Positions 38,448 to 43,045 of a stretch of 43,045 nucleotides of DNA are shown here, in pieces (position 1 is the stretch's first letter; each line of letters starts with the position of its first letter). Origin of the DNA: a virus; IMG/VR virus record IMGVR_UViG_3300046804_004491, positions 1 to 43,045 of that record; one strand, given 5' to 3'. A program made the position numbers and the translations under genes. Below the pieces are notes generated by a model. It was not told the origin of the DNA, made no database searches, and worked only from the letters and a program-made list of their open reading frames with translations.

Positions 38448-38775
38448 AACAAACGGTGAAATAAACGTCATTGATCAAGAATGGAATTATGATCAAATCA
38501 ATGCAGCAGTTGGTGGTTGGCTTGAAGTAATTGAATTCCCTCACTATCGTGATCACTTTGCTTATATCAACGAAGAAGGAAAAATTCTTGGTCTTGATGT
38601 CAATGAAATTGTTACTCGTTACTGGTATGACTCTGGTGCAACTATTTTAGTCGGAGATCAAATCATGGGCGATGCCGTATTCTTTGGAGAAATTGATGAA
38701 GACGGCGAAAATACAGAAATTCCTGAATCATTGTTTTCAAGAATTGAAAAATATAGGAGCGAAGTTTATGGATGA
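38428..38775 (+). CDS. DUF3846-like hypothetical protein
   Basis: 115 residues from a TTG behind AAGGAG. MKALVVKTNGEINVIDQEWN, VGGWLEVIEFP, FAYINEEGKILGLDVNEIVT, GDQIMGDAVFFGEIDEDGEN match the DUF3846 pattern ('lqxxVGGxIExv ... NEeGkLxgLpxN ... GxxxVxG'), small phage proteins with unknown role. Position and pattern support it well; the family name is from memory. Confidence 0.75.
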   Translation: MKALVVKTNGEINVIDQEWNYDQINAAVGGWLEVIEFPHYRDHFAYINEEGKILGLDVNEIVTRYWYDSGATILVGDQIMGDAVFFGEIDEDGENTEIPESLFSRIEKYRSEVYG

Positions 38776-38911
38776 ACCAGAGTCAAGATTTGAAGATCAA
38801 TTTGCAACATCATTTTGTCCTGGTTGTGGAGAAGAGAATGGCCCAATTGAATACCGAAAAGATAAGTTGATTTTTACCTGTAGATATTGTGGATGGTGGT
38901 GGGAGGACTAA
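38768..38911 (+). CDS. Tiny zinc-ribbon protein
   Basis: 47 residues from ATG 38768 behind TAGGAGCG. CPGCGEENG and CRYCGWWWED form a classic CxxC-x(n)-CxxC ribbon with Trp run at the end. Function unknown. Confidence 0.6.
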   Translation: MDEPESRFEDQFATSFCPGCGEENGPIEYRKDKLIFTCRYCGWWWED

Positions 38912-39066
38912 TGCATCCAGAATTAGAAACAAATAACGAAAGATTTATCATCAATAGAATAATCGAAATCTTGGAGCAAGATGGAGAGGATGTATCAGAT
39001 GGTGAATGTGTTGATCAAATTGTTAATTGGTTAAAGTTTAACGGATACCCAGTACTGGGTTTATAG
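38911..39066 (+). CDS. Tiny helical protein
   Basis: 51 residues, overlapping the previous stop (TAATG). NERFIINRIIEILEQDGEDV then CVDQIVNWLKFNGYPVLG. Good operon register behind GGGAGGACTA; function unknown. Confidence 0.5.
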   Translation: MHPELETNNERFIINRIIEILEQDGEDVSDGECVDQIVNWLKFNGYPVLGL

Positions 39067-39076
39067 AAAGGGAAAA

Positions 39077-39292
39077 ATGGCAGCGGGTAAAAAGCCGGCA
39101 AAGAAAAATTTCTCTAACACGGTAGAGAAAAAGAGTGAGTCTATAGGAAAGCCTATTTATTACTTAGGTCTTGGTAATAATGTTTTTACTTGTCCAACTT
39201 GTAGCCGTAGTGTTCGCAAAGGAATTATTTACGAACATACGAACAAATCTTTTTGCAAGAGAGGCTGCATAAAGACTGATGAGAATTCTTAA
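39077..39292 (+). CDS. Small basic zinc-finger protein
   Basis: 71 residues. A Lys-rich N-terminus (AAGKKPAKKNF) precedes FTCPTCSRSVRKGIIYEHTN and FCKRGC, giving CxxC...H...CxxxC. AAAGGGAAAA before the ATG. Likely nucleic-acid-binding; function unknown. Confidence 0.58.
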   Translation: MAAGKKPAKKNFSNTVEKKSESIGKPIYYLGLGNNVFTCPTCSRSVRKGIIYEHTNKSFCKRGCIKTDENS

Positions 39293-39392
39293 AGTAGTTG
39301 CATCAATTACAATAATAGTTTGCTTGTATATTTATACATTTGCAATTATAAAAACAAGACATATAAACATAAAAAACATACATTGGGAGTGA
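39279..39392 (+). CDS. Tiny membrane protein
   Basis: 37 residues overlapping the previous gene by 14 bases. VVASITIIVCLYIYTFAII is a single membrane segment, flanked by basic residues. Support rests on operon register and hydrophobicity. Confidence 0.42.
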   Translation: MRILKVVASITIIVCLYIYTFAIIKTRHINIKNIHWE

Positions 39393-39394
39393 CT

Positions 39395-39661
39395 ATGAAT
39401 AACACAGTTAATATTATCAATACAAAAGACTGGCCCTGCGGACAAAGGATTGTTGCAATTAGAACAATGACTGATGCGGAAATGAAGAAAGAAGGCTGGC
39501 AGAGACATCATTGGCAAAATCAAAATCCCACATGTATTGAATTAGAAGATGCTTCTGTTCTTTATGCCTCATGTGATGAGGAAGGAAACAATAGCGGAGT
39601 ATTTTTTGGTTATTCTGGAGAAATTAACTTTACAATTAATCTTTCAAAGGAAGAAGCATGA
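39395..39661 (+). CDS. Hypothetical protein
   Basis: 88 residues from ATG 39395 behind TTGGGAGTG. RIVAIRTMTDAEMKKEGW, CIELEDASVLYASCDEEGNN, GVFFG is a small beta-rich protein of a type common in large phages ('L-x-d-G-s-v-l-y-p-s-x-D-x-E-G-N'). Function unknown. Confidence 0.62.
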   Translation: MNNTVNIINTKDWPCGQRIVAIRTMTDAEMKKEGWQRHHWQNQNPTCIELEDASVLYASCDEEGNNSGVFFGYSGEINFTINLSKEEA

Positions 39662-39981
39662 TGATCGATCCTGAAAGTGTAAGGAATAAAATAGATCACG
39701 AATACTGGGCTTCTAAGTTCTTTTCTTTTGATTGGAGCTATCAGCACAGTGATGATTACAGTGTCTGGAATAAATGGGATTATGCTTACAAAGCTATGTC
39801 GGAGAAAGCTAGTACCGAAGTTTGGACATTTGAGGATGAAATAAAAATTCTTGAAGCAATAAGGGAAAAGCATCTTGAAGTGTTTAGAAAAGAAATTAGT
39901 GATGATTTCTATAATTATCTAGCTAGTAAAGTCAATCTATTCGCTGAGAAAGGTAGAAAAAATGACAATAAAGTTAAGTGA
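39658..39981 (+). CDS. Hypothetical protein
   Basis: 107 residues (ATG 39658 or 39661) in a four-base overlap behind AAAGGAAGAAG. Aromatic start (YWASKFFSFDWSYQHSDDYS), then helices (VWTFEDEIKILEAIREKHLE). No family recognised. Confidence 0.52.
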   Translation: MMIDPESVRNKIDHEYWASKFFSFDWSYQHSDDYSVWNKWDYAYKAMSEKASTEVWTFEDEIKILEAIREKHLEVFRKEISDDFYNYLASKVNLFAEKGRKNDNKVK

Positions 39982-40684
39982 TATCGATGTCTATTTTTAT
40001 ATAAAAAACCATCTTCTGAGTCAGAACGAGCAGAGCAAAATAGGAGACACCTGTGCTTATTTTTCTGCTGATCAATCCGTTATCGATAGAATTAATAAAG
40101 AAGTCGAAACTTTATACACAGACGAATCTTTGCGGAACATTATAAATGGTAAATCAGAATTTTTTATCAATGGCGTAAGGTATTGGACTTGTGATTATTT
40201 TTATGAAGAAGACGACAATATTGATTATAATTCATTAAGATATGATCTTGGATTAAAAGCAGTTGAGCAATATGTTATCAATACTAATGAGCCTGTTCAA
40301 AACTGTGCAGTAGGTTGTTTGATTGATAAAAATCATTACCATCCTTCAATAGAGAACTCTTCAATTCTTGAGCTGGGTGTTATTCGAGCTGTTGTAAAAT
40401 CTAATCCTCAATGGGAAATTAATTTTCCTCAACTTAGGATGCTTAAACTGCTCCAAGTGATACATGACAATGTTTTGCCTTTAAATTGGAACACATATTT
40501 TAATATGATTGAACAAAGCGATTTGTTTTCTCATGAAAACAATGCTTTTGTTTTCAATGTAGAAAATTTTGTTCCATTTGAAATATCTGGAGGTTTTGAT
40601 GGTCTTAAAGATCATTTTAATCGTATTGTTGACGACGTATCAAAATTAAGTTTTGCTGGTATAGATTTATCCTTAATTGATTAA
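39962..40684 (+). CDS. Family B protein, copy 1 (CAVGCLID motif)
   Basis: 240 residues. A helical N-terminus (DVYFYIKNHLLSQNEQSKIG), CAYFSADQ, an acidic middle, then the family signature CAVGCLIDKNHYHPSIENS, a helix and LLQVIHDNVLPLNWNTYF. The same modules recur in the genes at 41012 and 41961, so these are tandem paralogues. The motif is known in phage proteins of unknown function. This copy has a 30-residue extension at the C-terminus. Confidence 0.68.
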   Translation: MTIKLSDIDVYFYIKNHLLSQNEQSKIGDTCAYFSADQSVIDRINKEVETLYTDESLRNIINGKSEFFINGVRYWTCDYFYEEDDNIDYNSLRYDLGLKAVEQYVINTNEPVQNCAVGCLIDKNHYHPSIENSSILELGVIRAVVKSNPQWEINFPQLRMLKLLQVIHDNVLPLNWNTYFNMIEQSDLFSHENNAFVFNVENFVPFEISGGFDGLKDHFNRIVDDVSKLSFAGIDLSLID

Positions 40685-40699
40685 AAGACAGGAATAGAA

Positions 40700-40903
40700 A
40701 TGGCATCTTTACATGTTCAACAAAAAGAGCTGGGGATTCTTATCTCGGCTTTAAAAATATTACAAATGGATCGTCTTTTCCTTGAAGACACAAAAAATGC
40801 TGGCTACTTTTCAGATATAGACGTAGCCAATCTTGTTTCTTCATTGGAAAGCATAGTTCCGATAGTTATAGCAGAACGTTATGATTTAGAAAGGGCAAGT
40901 TAA
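40700..40903 (+). CDS. Small helical protein
   Basis: 67 residues: VQQKELGILISALKILQMDR then DIDVANLVSSLESIVPIVIA, a two-helix protein. It sits between family B copies, and a similarly sized helical protein (41774) holds the corresponding place before copy 3, suggesting the pair duplicated as a unit. Function unknown. Confidence 0.55.
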   Translation: MASLHVQQKELGILISALKILQMDRLFLEDTKNAGYFSDIDVANLVSSLESIVPIVIAERYDLERAS

Positions 40904-41019
40904 TGCTTCAAAAGAAATGTATAGAATGTAATCAATGGTTATCATTTGAAGAATTTACATATGGTCACGATTGCGAAGAAGTAAAGACAGAAAGTGATGA
41001 GGATCAAGAAAATGATTGA
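40903..41019 (+). CDS. Tiny Cys-containing protein
   Basis: 38 residues starting in a TAATG overlap. CIECNQWLSFEEF and HDC give a possible C-x-x-C / H-x-C zinc site, then an acidic tail. Overlaps the next gene by eight bases. Confidence 0.48.
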   Translation: MLQKKCIECNQWLSFEEFTYGHDCEEVKTESDEDQEND

Positions 41020-41638
41020 AAGACCGGAACTTAAAACAGATTATGAAGTTTTTAATTATGTAAAAACTTTTCTCTTAAAGCAAAACAAGAAATCTCTCGG
41101 GCTCAATGGTGATTGTCAATATCTTGGAATAGATCCAGATTATAGAGACATGAGAATTGAAGAAATGAAAGCAGATCTTATTAAGTCATTGAATGACCCA
41201 GAAGAAGGCTATGAAGCATTTATCTCTGAAGGAGATGAAGAAATCATCAGTCAGAATCTTGATTATGAATTTTGCTCCTCTGTTAGAGACAAAGAAGAAG
41301 ATTTTCATATGAGATGTGCAGTTGGATGCTTGATAGATATTGGACATTATTCTTTTGATTTAGAGGGTAAAACCTTTGATGATTCATATGTCATTGATGC
41401 TATTGCTGCTTCTAATCCTTCTCTTGATATTTACTCTGACAGCTTGTATACCTTATTGCAGTGTTTGCAAAAAATACATGACAGTTTGCCTGTTGAGTAT
41501 TGGGGGAGATCCTTTTTAGCAATTGAAAACCTTTTTGACCAAGAAAAATTTATCGGAAAGGCAAACGATATTGAAATTATCTATGGTGAATGGCAAAAAG
41601 AAAAACAGAAAAGGTACTCAGAAGCACTTAAGTCATGA
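41012..41638 (+). CDS. Family B protein, copy 2
   Basis: 208 residues from ATG 41012 behind GAGGATC. TDYEVFNYVKTFLLKQNKKS, CQYLGIDP, then MRCAVGCLIDIGHYSFDLEG and LLQCLQKIHDSLPVEYWGRS repeat the module order of copies 1 and 3. Ends in a basic helix. Function unknown. Confidence 0.68.
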   Translation: MIERPELKTDYEVFNYVKTFLLKQNKKSLGLNGDCQYLGIDPDYRDMRIEEMKADLIKSLNDPEEGYEAFISEGDEEIISQNLDYEFCSSVRDKEEDFHMRCAVGCLIDIGHYSFDLEGKTFDDSYVIDAIAASNPSLDIYSDSLYTLLQCLQKIHDSLPVEYWGRSFLAIENLFDQEKFIGKANDIEIIYGEWQKEKQKRYSEALKS

Positions 41639-41790
41639 CCAAAAATAAAGAAACTCATCAGCACCTTTTTAGCTGCTCAGATATTCCTGGATATTATTTT
41701 TGTAAATGTGGAGCAGAAGGGTCTTGGAATAGAAATACTCGTCGTATTGAGGTTTTAAAGAAAGAAGAGGGGTATGAAGAGCCTAAATAG
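41635..41790 (+). CDS. Tiny Cys/His-containing protein
   Basis: 51 residues in an ATGA overlap. THQHLFSCSDIPGYYFCKCG supplies His and three Cys for a possible zinc site, followed by a basic stretch (WNRNTRRIEVLKK). Function unknown. Confidence 0.5.
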   Translation: MTKNKETHQHLFSCSDIPGYYFCKCGAEGSWNRNTRRIEVLKKEEGYEEPK

Positions 41791-41971
41791 GAATTTAGAA
41801 GATTTACAGAAAGAAATAGACATCCTATGGAGGTCTGTACAGGTGATGCCAAAGCATAAAGTTGCCGAGGTCGCGCCCCGTTTGATTGATTTAGCACAAA
41901 CTTTAATTATAATTCGAGATGTTGCAGAAAAACATTTTAATACGATTAAGGATGGAGATTATGTCTACTAA
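41774..41971 (+). CDS. Small helical protein
   Basis: 65 residues behind GAAGAGGGGT: NRNLEDLQKEIDILWRSVQV then RLIDLAQTLIIIRDVAEKHF, two helices. Probable positional counterpart of the gene at 40700; sequence likeness is faint. Function unknown. Confidence 0.52.
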   Translation: MKSLNRNLEDLQKEIDILWRSVQVMPKHKVAEVAPRLIDLAQTLIIIRDVAEKHFNTIKDGDYVY

Positions 41972-42551
41972 TTATACAGACTTAGAAATTTTTAATATTG
42001 TAGCTAATTCTTTGGTTAATCAAGAACAAAGGTCTGTTGATGAGTATGGTAATTGCAATTTTTATTCTCTCAGACCTGGCCTTTTTGAAGAAATGACCGA
42101 AACCCTATCAGAAGCTCTTTCATCTATTTCTGTAGGTTCTTATACAGATATCGATCATGAGGTTAGATGTATTGTAAATAAACTTTCCTTAGGTATATAT
42201 AATTCTCAGCCAGAGAATACTTTAAGATGTGCTGTTGGCTGGCTTATTGATCCTAGCCTTTATTCTCGTGAGCTTGAGAATAAAAGCTATAGTAGTGATG
42301 AGATTATTGATTTAATTCATGAGTCTTATCCAACTTGGACTGTCAATACAGTTCAAATTCAAATGCTTGGAATGCTCCAAAGAATTCATGATAATTACCA
42401 AGTAGACGATTGGGGTAGAATTTTTGATTTGGCTCGAATTCATTGTTTTGATCAAGATGGTTTCTTTAAAAGAACCAAATATGGCGAAAATTCAAGTGTA
42501 ACCAGTTTCTTTGATACGCTCTATGACCTTGATATTTATAGCGTTCATTGA
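41961..42551 (+). CDS. Family B protein, copy 3
   Basis: 196 residues from ATG 41961 behind GGATGGAGA. TDLEIFNIVANSLVNQEQRS, CNFYSLRPG, then LRCAVGWLIDPSLYSRELEN and MLQRIHDNYQVDDWGRIFDL match copies 1 and 2 in order and spacing; here the second Cys of the signature is Trp (CAVGW), so a Cys pair is not required. Function unknown. Confidence 0.68.
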   Translation: MSTNYTDLEIFNIVANSLVNQEQRSVDEYGNCNFYSLRPGLFEEMTETLSEALSSISVGSYTDIDHEVRCIVNKLSLGIYNSQPENTLRCAVGWLIDPSLYSRELENKSYSSDEIIDLIHESYPTWTVNTVQIQMLGMLQRIHDNYQVDDWGRIFDLARIHCFDQDGFFKRTKYGENSSVTSFFDTLYDLDIYSVH

Positions 42552-42557
42552 GAATAA

Positions 42558-42628
42558 ATTATCCTAAGTTTTAACCATTATTAATCCTATGGATAATTGT
42601 GTATATCTTGTGGAAAAGGATGTGTATA
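42558..42628 (+). promoter_or_regulatory. Short intergenic gap with possible promoter
   Basis: ATTATCC and GGATAAT form a 7-bp inverted repeat with a long loop, and TGTGTATAAT reaches into the next start codon (TATAAT 42625-42630). AAAAGGA also provides a ribosome site for the ATG at 42629, so translation initiation alone could explain the sequence. Confidence 0.35.
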
Positions 42629-42778
42629 ATGAGAGAGTATGAAGATGAATTTTATCCAGATGATGATCTAGATGAAGTTGTGGAATGTGTTGAATGTGGT
42701 CGGGTTTGTGATGGTATTTATAACCGTGTTTATAGAGATCGATCAGGAAATTATTTATGCGGAAGGTGCATGAATTGA
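42629..42778 (+). CDS. Small acidic zinc-ribbon protein
   Basis: 49 residues. REYEDEFYPDDDLDEVV then CVECGRVCDG and LCGRCMN, a two-pair Cys ribbon. AAAAGGA seven bases before the ATG. Overlaps the next gene (TTGA). Function unknown. Confidence 0.55.
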   Translation: MREYEDEFYPDDDLDEVVECVECGRVCDGIYNRVYRDRSGNYLCGRCMN

Positions 42779-42996
42779 GCGATATTCTTATAAAAAGAGA
42801 AGACGGTTATCTAGATTTTGCTACGGCAGAAGAAATCAAAGCTGGAAAGAATCTGGTGGGTTTATTTTGTACCGGATGCAGTATTAGACTGTCCCTAGAT
42901 GATGTCTTTGACCATAAACACCGTTGTGAATATGTGGATAAGTCTGGGGATAAACCAATAATTAAGTCAAGAGAAATTATGGAGAAGATTAAGTAA
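42775..42996 (+). CDS. Small Cys/His protein
   Basis: 73 residues from a TTG in a TTGA overlap with GGAAGGTG upstream; an ATG at 42757 in the same frame overlaps more deeply and is the alternative. LFCTGCSIRLSLDDVFDHKH and a later Cys give CxxC-H-C ligands. Function unknown. Confidence 0.52.
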   Translation: MSDILIKREDGYLDFATAEEIKAGKNLVGLFCTGCSIRLSLDDVFDHKHRCEYVDKSGDKPIIKSREIMEKIK

Positions 42997-43045
42997 ATGA
43001 ACCTCAAAAACAAACTCTATGAAGGTGCCCTAAGGGATTCAATAG
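42997..43045 (+). CDS. Start of a gene running out of the window
   Basis: ATG one codon-free step after the previous stop; MNLKNKLYEGALRDSI stays open to the last base. GGAGAAGATTAAGTAA precedes it. Too little is visible for a family call. Confidence 0.4.
   Translation, partial: MNLKNKLYEGALRDSI

Noticed and set aside
1-43045. Integrase, attachment site or transposon that would mark a prophage
   Set aside because: No tyrosine or serine integrase, transposase, or direct repeats of attachment-site type were seen in this window; the two HNH genes are the only likely mobile elements.

Overview
The window is an AT-rich, almost wholly plus-strand segment of a large tailed double-stranded DNA phage. 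Genes are packed head to tail, mostly with ATGA/TAATG overlaps and AAGGAG-type ribosome sites. Two WhiB-type regulators (3511-3834, 30403-30753), a family so far tied to actinobacteria and their phages, together with an MSMEG_6728-like protein (11909-12310), point to an actinobacterial host. The low GC suggests one of the AT-rich aquatic lineages rather than a soil mycobacterium or streptomycete. The host assignment is inference.

Layout. 1-2.7 kb: tail of a 2-oxoglutarate/Fe(II) oxygenase gene, a probable virion protein, an HNH endonuclease and a calcineurin-like phosphoesterase. 2.7-16.6 kb: regulators (MerR-like, WhiB) and a replication/repair block: DnaB-like helicase, CHC2/TOPRIM primase, ssDNA-binding protein, full-length DnaE-type polymerase III alpha, RecA-like recombinase, pyrimidine-dimer glycosylase-like protein, nucleases (SNase, PD-(D/E)XK, Cas4/RecB-like, RuvC-like), dCMP deaminase and deoxyribosyltransferase-like protein. 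16.6-22.6 kb: a YkgJ-type Cys-cluster protein, two glycosyltransferases, and the terminase small and large subunits separated by repeated palindromes. 22.6-23.1 kb: a non-coding, repeat-rich stretch that may be an origin or control region. 23.1-43 kb: about sixty small genes, many encoding Cys-rich zinc-ribbon-like or acidic proteins of unknown function, plus a ParB-like protein, a second WhiB, a second HNH endonuclease, four tRNAs (Leu-UAA, Ile-UAU, Lys-UUU, Arg-UCU) and a lytic transglycosylase-like gene set among highly structured RNA.

The core genes fit a self-sufficient replisome (helicase, primase, SSB, polymerase, recombinase) with nucleotide-salvage and repair enzymes alongside, and a DNA packaging module. 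The tRNAs read A-ending codons that suit this AT-rich genome. Many small genes probably act on the host.

Most notable observations: (1) a protein with a coiled coil and an exact C3HC4 RING-finger spacing at 13760-14212; (2) a tmRNA-like or tRNA-like structured RNA around 35.28-36.27 kb with pseudoknots and a T-arm/acceptor minihelix carrying G3:U70, wrapped around a transglycosylase gene; (3) TATAAT boxes placed only 2-9 bases upstream of start codons, suggesting leaderless late transcripts; (4) twin palindromes between the terminase genes; (5) two tandemly triplicated unknown families.
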